Position numbers and translations under genes: made by a program
Part shown: one piece after another, positions 1 to 10,449 of the stretch
How the letters are laid out: each line of letters starts with the position of its first letter
How positions within the stretch are numbered: position 1 is the stretch's first letter
Notes under the pieces: generated by a model
Seen by the model: only the letters and a program-made list of their open reading frames with translations
The model's database searches: none
What the model was told of the DNA's origin: nothing
Assembly: GCF_023278565.1 (NCBI RefSeq)
Contig: NC_064681.1
Location: 3,596,001-3,660,000 of the forward strand
Length of the DNA: 64,000 nt
Direction of reading: 5' to 3'
DNA from: Colletotrichum lupini
Lineage: Eukaryota; Ascomycota; Sordariomycetes; Glomerellales; Glomerellaceae

Positions 1-1
1 G

Positions 2-1336
2 TATACTTCTCAGGAGCACACCCTGAGGTCTCTGATTTGGGGCACATCCAACGCCGGAATGAACATCATCACCGGGCTTTGCATGTATGGAATCGGATTG
101 CACGCTCAGAAAGACCCGGGTGGTTTGGCTGCAGTAAGCTAAGCCCATATCCTGCTCACGATCGATCCTTGGTTAACAAACATTCTTAGTGGAAGGGAAT
201 TTCCTTATTCCTCGGGGGCCTAACCATCGCGTGTGGAATCCTCGTCTGGTTCATCCTCGGTACACCCCGCGAAGTCCGATGGCTCAATGAAGAAGAGAAG
301 AAAGCCGCGATGGCCCGCGTCATCGTCAACCAGACAGGTTCTGATCGTCAAAAGAGATCCGAGTTCAAATGGGACCAAGTGTGGTTGACATTCAGGGGTA
401 AGAATTGCCTGCAGATACCTTCAACGACGAGCGAAACCTGACACTTGCGTTTGAAGATCCTCAAACGTACTTCTTTTTCTTCGTTACCATCATCAATGCC
501 TTACCGAACGGAGCGAACACCACCTTTTCGAAACTGATCTGGAAGTCGTTTGGGTTCACCCCGCTGGAGACGTTGCTGAAGGGCTCCACTCCTTACTACT
601 GCGTGAGCATTGTCTGGTTTCTAGTAGTTGGATTCGTCACGTTGAAGAAGCCGAATCTCAGATGTAAGTTTGTCAAAACGAGAACTTGAATCCTGCACCG
701 ACTGACTACTGGACTCTTTAGTCTTGATGATGATGTTTTCTCTCGTACCAGCTTTCAGTGGCATGATGGCTCTGGCATTTCTTCCCACGGATTCTATGAA
801 ATGGACAAGATGGGGAATGTACATTCTGCAGGTCTTTGGTTCCTTGCCAGGTCTCAGTAAGTTTCCTGCTGTTCACTAAGATCATGTCTGTCCCTCGTCA
901 ATGCCGAGTACTAACACAACTTAGTGATCTGGACCTTCTTGCCCTCAAACGTTGCGGGAAGGACGAAGAAGACCGTTACATCTACAGTCCTGTTCGTCGC
1001 CTATTGTGTTGGTAACGCGGTGGGCGCCCAAATGTTTGTGGCGTCTGACGCTCCAAAGTACATTCGTGGTCTCACTGCTTGTGCTGTTCTCTACTGCGTT
1101 GAGTTCTGCAGCATGGCTACCTGGCGTTTCTATTGTAAGTGTCTGTCCGATGCTGCTGTCAATCGGTTCGAAACTGGAAGCTGACCTTTATTCAAGACAT
1201 CTGGGAGAACAAGAGGCGTGACAGGCTTGTTCGCGAGCAGGGGATTTCCAAAGAGGAGAGTGAGCGTCTTGGAAAGTTGAATGCCGAGGCAGATATGACT
1301 GACAGAGAGAACATTCACTTCAGATACAAGTATTAG
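2..1336 (+). CDS. MFS anion:cation symporter, allantoate permease (Dal5) type, 5' end cut by the window
   Basis: Plasma-membrane permease of the Dal5/Tna1 branch of the major facilitator superfamily, which imports organic anions such as allantoate, nicotinate or other carboxylates. Only the C-terminal 343 residues are in the window. Exons read 2-133, 190-397, 457-663, 722-856, 925-1134 and 1197-1336; all junctions are GT-AG and in frame. Seen: the family signature RDPQTYFFFF after the cytoplasmic loop, LIWKSFGF, several hydrophobic helices, and the typical polar C-terminal tail ending in MTDRENIHFRYKY. It is convergent with the DUF3176 gene, whose stop lies 96 bp beyond this stop. The stop codon sits inside a 20-bp tandem duplication (1327-1366). 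The substrate cannot be read from sequence; the Dal5-type family call is firm. Confidence 0.9.
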
Positions 1337-1432
1337 CCAGCCTTGTCAAGTATCAGCCAGCCTTGGGATCTATGGCTTGCTCCATGACGCTATTGATAGG
1401 GTGATTTCAGTATATGATCGATCTATAGAAAG

Positions 1433-3565
1433 TTATGGTTCAGACGGAGTTGAGCCAGTTGTACGGTCAATGCAAGATTTGGTTTCCTCGCTTTCTTCTC
1501 CGCGCAAGTTCACGCGGACCTTCCTCGCAGTGTCTTCCATCTCACCCATGGTGGTGGTGCGACTCAAAACACCACCAACATCACGCCCATGCCTAATGGC
1601 GGCCAAGGAGCTGCTCTTCCACAATGGTACGTTACCTCGACTATTGGAGTTACCGAGTGTTGTGAACAGAAATGCGATCGCCGAGATAAGCATCACGCCA
1701 TGGAGAGCAATCCACGGCCACTCGATGTGGTACAGTACTGTGGACTTGCCCACCTTGCCGTAGTAACTCAAGGAACCGTCCTGGAAACGATCTGTATCTT
1801 GGCCACTCTTCAGACTCTGACCCGGCGCATAGTTCCTCCGCATCTCGTTGGTCATGCTTGTTGCTAGGGTGTAAAATGTGCTGGTGATATTGTGCCTGGT
1901 CCAAGTCCAGAGACCGTCCAACGCCGGCGGCGTAGCCTTCATCGACCTCTTTTCCGCTTCAAACGGCCCGAACGACGCGCCATTGAAGCCAACTGCATCA
2001 GATCCCAGTACCTTCTCGATCTCCTCTCTCTGATCCGGAGTGCCTGAAAGATTGGTGCGGAACAAGTCCTGCATGTGCGCACTCATCGACTTGACAGAGT
2101 CTTGGGATATTCGGTAGTAGCCCTCGTTACTGATGTTGGGGAATTCAAGCCTCAGGTCGGTATTGTAAACAGCAGACCAATATTTATCAAACTCCAGCGT
2201 GCCATTTGCTTCTTTGGAAATGATGTTCTCTGGTTGGCCATCCTCGTACTCTGAGGAGCGTTTCCACGAATCCGGATCTCGTCTCGAATCTAGCGCTTCG
2301 GTGACGTTCTCCTTGACTTGGTTGCCTTCAACCGCTGAATCGATCCGCTTGACAAAGTAGTAGAGCGCGCACTCGGTAGCTTGCATCGGTATGTCTGGCC
2401 AAAGTTTGAGTCCGGTCGTAGAGCCCCTGTCCGACTCGCCGGGAGTGAAGCCGGTCGACTTATTGAGCGCCTCCATATCTGGGTGAATGATACTCATTGA
2501 CCACAAGAGCGTATCCACATCCTTCATGGAGTTGGTTTTGCTAGGGATTCCGGTTCCGAACGATGTGGTCGTGTACTTGTCATCCGAGTAGACGCCCAAC
2601 GGCTGTTTATTTTCGCATTCTGCGTAACGCCCGTTGTATGGTGGGCAGCCATCGATATTGGCAATGAAGTGACCGTTTGGAAGGACGAATGCTGTTCCGG
2701 GGACTTTATAGCCAGCTAATGTGGTGTTCGCCAACGCAATGATTGCCTGTCCGAACCCCCCGACCTGCTTGAGCTCTGATGTGAGGTCGTTGCATTTGTG
2801 ACAGATCCCTAGACTCTTGAATTGGTCCCAGGTGCAGTTGCTCGTGGGGCACTGGATCAATGCCTCCTGTTCTACTTCCCAGCGTGATTTGGATAGCCCA
2901 TTCAAGATTGCGCCTTGCATGGATAGCGGCGTGTCCGTTGAAACCCAGTACTCCGTCGTGGTCGAGTTTTGCCTCGACAATTCTGTGACCTGTGCTGTGC
3001 CCATGGAGTAGGTCTGTGTGCCGGAGTTTAGCGCAAGTGGTCCTTTGTCTGTCTGAGTGCTTCGCGTATAGACAACGCCCTCTCGAACTTGGATAACCTG
3101 CTGGGCGAGGGGATCGAGAGCGACGGCAAGCAGGGTCAGGATAGCACCGAGTTGAACGGCATAACTGGTGCCAAAGTCGTCAGTGACCCTTCTATGAGAT
3201 GTCAGAACATGATGGAAGAGGGGAACTCACGCGCCTCGCGTCCGAAAAATAATCCGCAAGCTTCCAAGAGGGCCGCGGGTGGCGGCGTCGATACGGTCGA
3301 AATCCATGAGCGGCCGGTCTTCGCGGGTGAAGAGGATCCATTTCCACTGCGCTAGACATTCTGAGAGGACGAATGCGACAGCGGCCTTCATCGTTACTGA
3401 CAAGATCGATACTACCGCGTTGAGCGTCACTCCATTCCAGGTGAAAATTGGTTTGCCGTCAAAGCGGGCAAGGAGTACCACCATTGCGGTGAAGGAGATG
3501 ATGCCGCCGACCAGGGCCCAGTATTCTGGGCCCCAGGCCGACCATCGTAGTGAGTGAAGCATCAC
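1433..3565 (-). CDS. DUF3176 multi-pass membrane protein
   Basis: Two exons, 3231-3565 and 1433-3164, separated by a 66-bp intron (3165-3230, GTGAGT...CAG), give 688 residues. Three hydrophobic segments lie in the first ~140 residues: WALVGGIISFTAMVVLL, the stretch around NAVVSILSVTMKAAVAFVL, and YAVQLGAILTLLAVAL. A long extracellular-looking domain follows, with many NxS/T sites and paired cysteines (CPTSNCTW, GICHKCN). A last membrane helix (WIALHGVMLISAIAFLF) precedes a charged tail with the family-typical WKSSSLAAIRHG. This is the architecture of Pezizomycotina DUF3176 proteins, whose function is unknown. It is divergent from nothing close; about 500 bp of intergenic DNA separates it from the esterase. 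The start is chosen at 3565, shortly before the first helix. Confidence 0.85.
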
Positions 3566-4073
3566 AGGTGCAGTTTGCTCCTGCGACTGAAGTTCTGATG
3601 ACGCGAAATGAAGATTGAGATTTCAAATGTGCAATGGCAGAACTACATATTGTCTATCGGGAGCAACCCAGGGACGCTAGGCAGCTGAGATTGCCATTTC
3701 TCAGCGACAAAACCCCTGACTACATGAAGCAACTTCACGTCTAGAGTGAGATCGGTCTCACTTTAGGTGGTGTCGGGTGGATCGAAGTAAGCATTAGGAT
3801 CCGAACCCATGTCCGTCAGCCCTAATACGACGAGCTAAATTCTTGACTTCACCCCGAAGACATAGTATTTGCTCACGCAAGGCGCTATTCCTGGCCTAGC
3901 AGCGGCATGGAAAGCAAAATCACTGGCCTATAGGCTCCAGCCACCGTCTCGCATCGCTAGCGAACAAACGCGTGACACCTTGCGCCTCAAGTATTCAATC
4001 CTCACGAGTTTGCAGTGGACCGTAGAAGAGTCTTCAGATTAATGTGACTGGCCGCCTCGGATCATAGAGCAGT
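3566..4073. other. Intergenic, promoter side of the DUF3176 gene
   Basis: 508 bp between the start of the DUF3176 gene and the stop of the carboxylesterase, both on the minus strand, so it should hold the DUF3176 promoter and the esterase 3' end. The only structure I see is a short inverted repeat near 3741-3760 (gtgaga...tctcac). No coding potential is evident. Confidence 0.5.
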
Positions 4074-5821
4074 TCACTTGCCAGCAAAGATATCCCCCAG
4101 TTTCACCAGTTCGCTCCATCGCTCATCAGGCCGAACTTCAATCGTGGCCTCCGGAGTCAAGACCTTCATCTCCTCGACACTCTTCGTCCCGTACTCGTAG
4201 CCCTCAGTGTTGTTCACAAAGTTGACCAAGATTTGAATCCAGCCTTCCATCAATTGCCTTTCGGTGGGGGTCGGACCATGGGTGATTGAAAAGCTACGTT
4301 GCGTCAATATGTCAGTAAGAGCGTGTAGCCTATAGATGCCGTGTCCAAATGGGAAAAGAGAGAGAACCAAACTCACTTCCAGATGGGCCTGTCCATGGCA
4401 TGCGCCACCCCGAAGGAAGCGGGAGCTACCTTCTCGTTGATGAAGGACAGCCTGTAGGCGATCTGGTACCGCCACACGTCTCGGATATCGACGCCGTTGT
4501 CAACTAGCGCTTTCACAAGTGCCCTGGACGGTGCCCGCACTTGTCCGTCCGAAACGATCGATCCTGTGGCATGTAGTCAGTGAAACTGACACCAAAAATT
4601 GCATAGAGGCTTCTTACCGAATGTTGTTTGCCAGTCTCGCAACTTGTCTGATTCTGGCAGCTTGTACTGTTGGATCGCGCGATCTGTAACGTCTGGAGCG
4701 TAGTAGTTTGAGACCTGTAAGCGCAGGGCTTCCAGCGTGGGCTCAGTGGGTGCGTTATATGAAGAGTAAAGAGTTTCTTTGTTGCGAACCTCGCCGATGA
4801 GTAATTTGTACCCTCTTCGCTTGAACTCATCTGCGAAGTCCTTGCCCTGGAGGTACTCAATCATACCCGTGTGTATGAAGACATCATCGGTGACGGGCCG
4901 GAAGGTGTGGTTTTTCAGTTGGGGAATAGCCTCCAAAAGCTCTTCCACAGTCTTTCCCCGAAGAATAGAGAGCTTCTCCGCTCCTGACACTGAGGCGTCA
5001 ATCCTAAAGTAGTCGCAAAGCTCGTCGAATTGGCCTTGGACATCGGCAAGAGATTTTGGCTGGGCCGGAATCGCGTTTGAGTCCATGAAGATGCGGTGAT
5101 ATAGTGAAGAGACACTTCCCGTCTTCCGGAAGTCGTAGAGCATCTGAGCTTCGGCGCTGTATGCCCCAGCACTCCGACCGGCAAGCGTCACGTTCCCCGG
5201 ATCTCCTCCGAAATGAGCAATGTTATCTCTCACCCACTCCGCGGCCACTCGTTGGTCCCAAAGACCGAAGTTACCGCCCGCTTCACCGTTGCTCTCTTGC
5301 AAAAGGTCGTTTCCGGCAAGGAACCCAAACACGTTGAGTCGATACCCGATAGCGACGACAATGGCGTTGAGGCCACCCGTAGTAATCAGCTCTGTTGCAT
5401 CCATACCCGGCTCCTGCGACGGATCACCCATCTGGAACCACCCGCCGTGAATCCAAAGCTGCACCGGCCATTTCTTGTTTTCTTCGCCTTCTTTGGGAAC
5501 CGGGGTCCAGATGTTGACAAACAAGCAATCTTCGCCATAGGTGTTTCCACCACCGTCAGGCTTGACTACATGGAACGCCTTCTGAGGGCATACGGACTTG
5601 AACTTGGTTGCGTCGTATGCTCCTCCATTATCGTCGGTGTATGAGTATGATGCGGGTAATGGTCGCGGCTTGCGCCATCGGTGCTCGCCAGTTGGTGGCA
5701 GTGCGTAGGGAACACCAGTGAAGCGCCTGGACTTATTGTCGAACTGGAGGCCGCGGATCGTTCCCCGGTCGCCCAATTCGAGCTCGATTGGCGTTTCTTG
5801 GTATGAGATGGTGTTGCCCAT
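4074..5821 (-). CDS. Type-B carboxylesterase (alpha/beta hydrolase)
   Basis: Hydrolyses carboxylic esters. Exons 4618-5821, 4377-4563 and 4074-4293 give 536 residues, the normal family length; both introns (54 and 83 bp) are GT-AG. Seen: oxyanion-hole HGG at residues 125-127, the type-B signature EDCLFVNIW near 97-105, the nucleophile elbow GRSAG with Ser217, and FGGDPGNVTLAG just before it. His456 (in FGVAHAMD) is a reasonable catalytic histidine. There is no obvious signal peptide; the N-terminus MGNTISYQ begins with a Gly-Asn that resembles an N-myristoylation context, so the enzyme is probably intracellular (inference). It is transcribed divergently from the aminotransferase across ~480 bp. 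The substrate is unknown; nearby permeases and aminotransferase suggest a small catabolic group. Confidence 0.92.
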
Positions 5822-6302
5822 GGTGAGGTGATTCTATCACAGCTATGATGAGTGCAATGGGTACGGGTAACCATCAAACATTCTCATCTGATGACTGACT
5901 GATGAATATGCCATCAACAGCTCCTGCTACGGTTTCGGAGACAGAACTGGGCTCCGGCGGGGCTCCGAGATCCGTTCCGGCATGGGGCCGAATACGCTTG
6001 ATTTCCTCCCCGCGGGCAGCCAACTGATAAGATATCGTCTCCAGCTTCGGCCGGATCTCCGTCCGATGGGCCGACTCGATATGTCAAGTGGAATGATTGA
6101 GTAGGCCCACGTATGTAAATACTCTAGAGACATTAGCCTAGATACGATGTCACAAGCTTCAGCAAGTAGCTCAAGGGTTCTCATGCTTTCGACGACGAAT
6201 GAGTAGACTTATATCTACTATTGATCTTGTTTTCACTTGAGCTTGCATTTGCACAACTGTCTCTAACTAAGTGTTCAGCTTAACACGAAGAGAGACGACA
6301 AA
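5822..6302. promoter_or_regulatory. Shared divergent promoter region, esterase / aminotransferase
   Basis: 481 bp separate the starts of the minus-strand esterase and the plus-strand aminotransferase, so both promoters lie here. The central part (about 5930-6075) is locally GC-rich and carries many CGG/CCG triplets, for example tcggccggatctccgtccg near 6046-6064 and ctccggcggggctccgag near 5951-5968. Zn2Cys6 regulators bind such triplets, and one is encoded at 11.5-13.3 kb. This is motif-level evidence only. Confidence 0.4.
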
Positions 6303-8182
6303 ATGGGGAGCCTTGGCCACAGCTCTACTATGGTGGATCTTTCCCATCATATCAATGCCAAGAGCAGAGCCCGTCATCCCTCACCGTTGAAAGACATCAT
6401 CAAATTCATGGGATATGATGGTATGGTGAGCTTTGCCGGAGGTAAAATGCGAAGCTCCCGATGTTTGGGATGAGATGAAGTTAACAATGGTAGGGTTACC
6501 TCATCCGTCTCTCTTTCCGCTTGAACAAGCCAAGTTTGATTGTTTATCCCCCGAAGCTCCACTTGCAGCCAACCGGCATCTTTTCGAACAAGACAAAAGA
6601 GATGGGCTGAGTCTGGAATTCGGACGTGGTTTGTCTGCAGGAGATCTAGACCTGACTCAGTTTCTTCAATATGGTATGTATTCCCGCTTTGATAGCATTG
6701 AACCTTCAGCCAGTACTTTCACCATCGAACGGCAATGTTGACACTTCGTCGTAGGTTCTGGTGCCGGCAATCGGCAGTTGGTAGCTCTCGCAAAGGAGCT
6801 AACAGAAAGAGTGCATTCGCCCCCTTGCGAGTACGAGTGCCTACTACACCCCGGTAACACCAATGCATGGGCAAAGGTAGTTGGATTACTCTGCGAGGAT
6901 GACGACTATGTCATCGTCGAAGAGTTTACGTACCCTTCCGCTCAGGCTCTCTGGATCCCATTGGGTATCAAAGCTGTTCCAGTCACTGCTGATGCGGCAG
7001 GAATCATGGCGAAGAATCTTAGACATCTTTTGTCGACATGGGATGAGCGGGAAAGAGGATCGCGAAGACCAAGAGTGTAAGTGCACCTGCAGACCTCAGC
7101 GCTATGGGTCCAGTAGATGATTAACGAGGAACAGACTCTACCTTGTTTCTGTCGGATCAAATCCGACAGGAATCACTATCTCAGCACAAAGACGAAGAGA
7201 AATCTACGACATCTGCGTTGAGTTTGGTACGCCCGAACTACTCAGGTTCACCTGCGGAGAAGTTGCTGATAGATAGTAGACATTATCATCGTCGAAGATG
7301 ATCCTTATTACTTCCTCCAATACCCAGGCTACGGATCGCCTATAGAAACATCATTCATGCCCACGCCCATCCCAGAATTCCTCAACACCCTCGTGCTCAC
7401 GTTCCTTTCCATGGACGCCCAAGGCAGAGTCATCCGTCTCGATTCCTTCTCGAAGACCCTGTTCCCCGGCCTCCGTCTAGGATATTTCGTCGCCAACCCG
7501 GTCTTCACCGAACGTCTCCTCCGCGCAACTGAAGTCGAGACACAGGACCCAGCTGGATTGAGTCAAGCCTTCGTTCTTGGTCTCCTTCAGAAATGGGGTA
7601 TCGACGGCTATCTAACTTGGCTGCAAAACCTACAGTTCCAGTACCGCACCAGGCGAGACTGGCTCCTGGGTGCATTCAGTGCCCACTTTGACCTTCTGCC
7701 TGCGGAGAAGTCGCCTACACCTGAAGCGCAGGGTTTCGTAGTGTGCGTCAAGAACTCCCATGGCGGCAAGGCGAAACCTATCTTCAGCTTCGTTGATCCC
7801 GGAGCTGGCATGTTCGTCTGGTGCAAGTTCTACTTTGACGGCATCGACCGCTTCATGGAAATTGAGAAAGCCGGAAAGAGCAAAGATCCAGAGCAGGACT
7901 TTGCCAATGAGCTGTGGCAGGCGTGGGCGACTGAACTCGTTCTTCTCACTCCGGGATCGTACTATCATGCATGGCAGGGGCCTGACAAGATGAGTACTGC
8001 CGCTCGAGGTGTTGATCCACGTACGGCGCATTTCCGGTTCTCTTTCGCGACGCCGACAGTAAGTCGATTGATTTTAGCGCCCTCAGGATATTGGAGATCC
8101 CTAACTTGGCCCATTACAGAAAGAAGAAATCAGCACCGGGGTCGCACGTCTTGCAAAAGTGATAGCGAAGTATTGGGGATAG
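6303..8182 (+). CDS. Class I/II PLP-dependent aminotransferase, Aro8-like
   Basis: Cytosolic transaminase of the aromatic/2-aminoadipate (Aro8/KAT II) branch. Six exons: 6303-6441, 6494-6673, 6755-7076, 7135-7226, 7280-8058 and 8120-8182; they sum to 524 residues and every junction is in frame. Seen: FAGGLPHPSLFP at the N-terminal substrate loop, LEFGRGL, GSGAGNRQLV at the cofactor phosphate end, SVGSNPTGITIS, VEDDPYY, and the Schiff-base lysine Lys303 in SFSKTLFPGLRLGY. All key residues appear intact. The start at 6303 fits a Kozak-like aaaATGg. Fungal members act in aromatic amino-acid breakdown or secondary metabolism; the donor cannot be decided here. It ends 167 bp before the stop of the convergent permease gene. 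Confidence 0.93.
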
Positions 8183-8349
8183 AGAGGCTCAGCAGCCACG
8201 TCTAGTCAGGCGATGAATGCTATTGCTCGGGTTTTAGACGATTCGAACTCAAGCTAGCTATAATCCACCTTCTACGCGACTTGCAACAAGTGATAAAGTT
8301 CCACATTACATCCTCCCTTCTCTACATGTAAGTATGGGTATCAAAGCTT

Positions 8350-10449
8350 TTAAACAGCAATCGAGGGCCCGGGCTTGTTCTCGGACCTGTCATCTTGGAG
8401 ATGTACCGATCTTCCTTCGATGGGCCCATCAACTCCCTTAGGTCTTTCAAAAGGCGCCATGCCCTTGCTGATCGCGACATCATCCTCGAATGTGCCGTAG
8501 AGATCAAAGTCATCCTGGCATCCAAGCCTCTGTGGCTTGAAGACAAAGGTCAGGAGAGCGTAGAGCGCTCCAGCCTCCAGAAAACCGAAAATGTAGTTGC
8601 CAAGGTAATACTTGTAAAGCCCATCGTTGATCTTGACGTTGGGGTTGACCGCGGCAATCATACCCGGCATGGCGGGGACGAAGCAGACGACCCAAGCGAC
8701 AAAGGCTCTCCAGTTGAAACCATAAGTGTACCAGTAGGCTCCCTCCTTGGACCCAGTGTACAACTGGCTGATTTCAATCTTCTGCCGGCGGACGACAAAG
8801 TAGTCGGTCATCATGATGCCAGTCAAGGGGCCCATAAAGACGGAGAAACTAGCCGCCACAGACACAAACGTGCTAGCAGTGTTGTAAAACTCCCACGGCT
8901 GAACAGCCCACGATAGAGCCGCGGCCAGAAGCGCGCCACGCTTGATAGTGATCCAGGTAGGGAGCAAACCCGCGAGATCCATACCGGCAGCATATCCATT
9001 GCCGAGGATATTCTCCGCAATCTGGCCGAGAACGAAGCCCAAACTGCAAAAGAAGGCACCAGCGCGGGCCTTGGAACTGTAGTCGTCCATCATCCACTGC
9101 GTGATGACGGTCAACGGGTTCCACATGGGCTCTTCGAGCTCCCAAATCTCCATGGAGGCCGAGGCAGTAAGGATGGCGAAAATGGGCACGATCATGCCCG
9201 GGATGAAGAGCGAGAAGATGATACCAGGGACCTGGATGCCTTGCTTGCGGGCAAAACGCGTGAAGTCGGACTGGTTGAGAATACCGGCCGAGATGTTGCC
9301 GACTGTTGGTATCCCTATTACAGGGTAGTTGGTTCGAACCGTAGTTGACGAAGAGATCAATTGAACTATCTGAATATCTGCGTAGGTGTAAAAAGGAGGT
9401 TCCAACCGTAGGTTGGGCTGGCTACGATAATCGTAAATAGGGCCCCCAATTGGCCCCTGCGCAGTCGGCTGTATGCCGCGGTCGAATTGGACTTCCAATC
9501 CGACACCGACTGAGGCGATGATGCCGTAGACCCAGGCCCATTCCTTTGTGAGGAGGGAGGGCTGCTTGGCGCCGGACTCGAAGAGAGGGCCTGTGCCGCC
9601 GGTAGTGCAGGCCCAGATCGTGATGCCCATCATTGTGACGAAGACAATGAGGTTGGCCGTGATGACGGGAATCTTCGCTTTCTCAATCCTGATGAGCTAC
9701 AAGAAGAGCATTAGTAAGAGGCCTCAGAAGCTCGAGCGAGGTTTTCTCACCAGGAATGGAACCGAGATCAAGTGGAAGATGACGAATCCCACAAGGTCTC
9801 TGGTGACCATGTGCGCGCTCTCTGGGAGCGTGTTCTCCATCATCAAAAAGTTGTAGCTCCAACTGCTAAGCATAGCAGATACGCAGAGACCACCCAGCCA
9901 GGCTTGAGAGCCGTACCAGACGATGGATAGCATAATTCGGATCAATTGGCCGATGTAGGCACCGTTCATACCCAGAATGATTCTGCAGTCTTCAGGTTAA
10001 TCTCACGTGCCGTTTTGCACAGAAAAAGAAATAATGACAATTTGCTGCCCTTACCTTTGAGACACAGTAAACCCAATGTGCCATTCAGAGCCCATCCATC
10101 CGTTACCGATGACGAGCAGACAAATCAGAGCTCTAGCCAGGATCATCAGACCGATGGTCTGCGGGATGGTGAGACCCAGCGACAGCAGGGAAGCCGCGCC
10201 TGTCCATGCCGAAATGCAAAGACTGTAAACGATGATTAGCACATCTGGACATAAATGCAGTGAACTAAGCTAATGCAGCTTCTACCAGACTTACTTGGAG
10301 ATGGATCCGAAACCCAGGAATGCCCACATTCCCCACGTTCTTCTGTTGGGAGGCAGAGGAGCGATATCAGGATTGATCCATTTCGTCGTCTCGTATCCGT
10401 GCTCATGGTCATCTCGCACCCGAAATCTCTCGAGTAGTCTTTTCGCCAT
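8350..10449 (-). CDS. NCS1 family nucleobase/allantoin-type permease carrying an in-frame solo LTR
   Basis: Nucleobase-cation symporter-1 transporter (uracil, cytosine, allantoin or related). Exons 10295-10449, 10055-10222, 9751-9982 and 8350-9696 give 633 residues. Seen: the cytoplasmic start followed by NPDIAPLPPNRRTWGMW, helix 1 GFGSISNLCISAWTG, IGNGWMGSEWHIGFTVSQR, and the family motif GNISAGILNQSDFTRFA. The motif is separated from its helix (GIIASVG) by 69 extra residues encoded by 207 bp at 9304-9510, a 202-bp solo LTR plus target duplication (separate entry). Without it the protein would be 564 residues, the normal family size. The frame stays open, but an insert in this conserved helix very probably ruins transport (inference). 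An otherwise intact gene suggests the insertion is recent. Confidence 0.9.
9304..9505 (-). repeat. Solo LTR of a Ty1/copia element, not RIP-mutated
   Basis: 202 bp beginning TG and ending CA on either strand, flanked by a perfect 5-bp target duplication ccgac (9299-9303 and 9506-9510). It aligns along its whole length with the two 205-bp LTRs at 49,720-49,924 and 56,609-56,813. Apart from a ~3-bp indel near position 90, the differences I see are C-to-T or G-to-A in the latter two, so this copy shows the sequence before RIP. Shared landmarks are tatccctatta, tcgaaccgtag, gataatcgtaaatagggcccc and gccgcggtcgaatt. Given the minus-strand coding of the full element, the LTR lies in the same sense as the permease gene. 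Its minus-strand 5' end is a near-palindrome (gtcggattgga / tccaattcgac). Confidence 0.93.

Noticed and set aside
3737..3764. Inverted repeat as a terminator or operator
   Set aside because: Short (7-8 bp arms), isolated, and bacterial-type terminators do not apply in this eukaryotic context.
9304..9510. Insert in the NCS1 gene as an ordinary intron
   Set aside because: No GT...AG pair removes exactly the 207 bp, and TG...CA ends with a 5-bp duplication identify a solo LTR.
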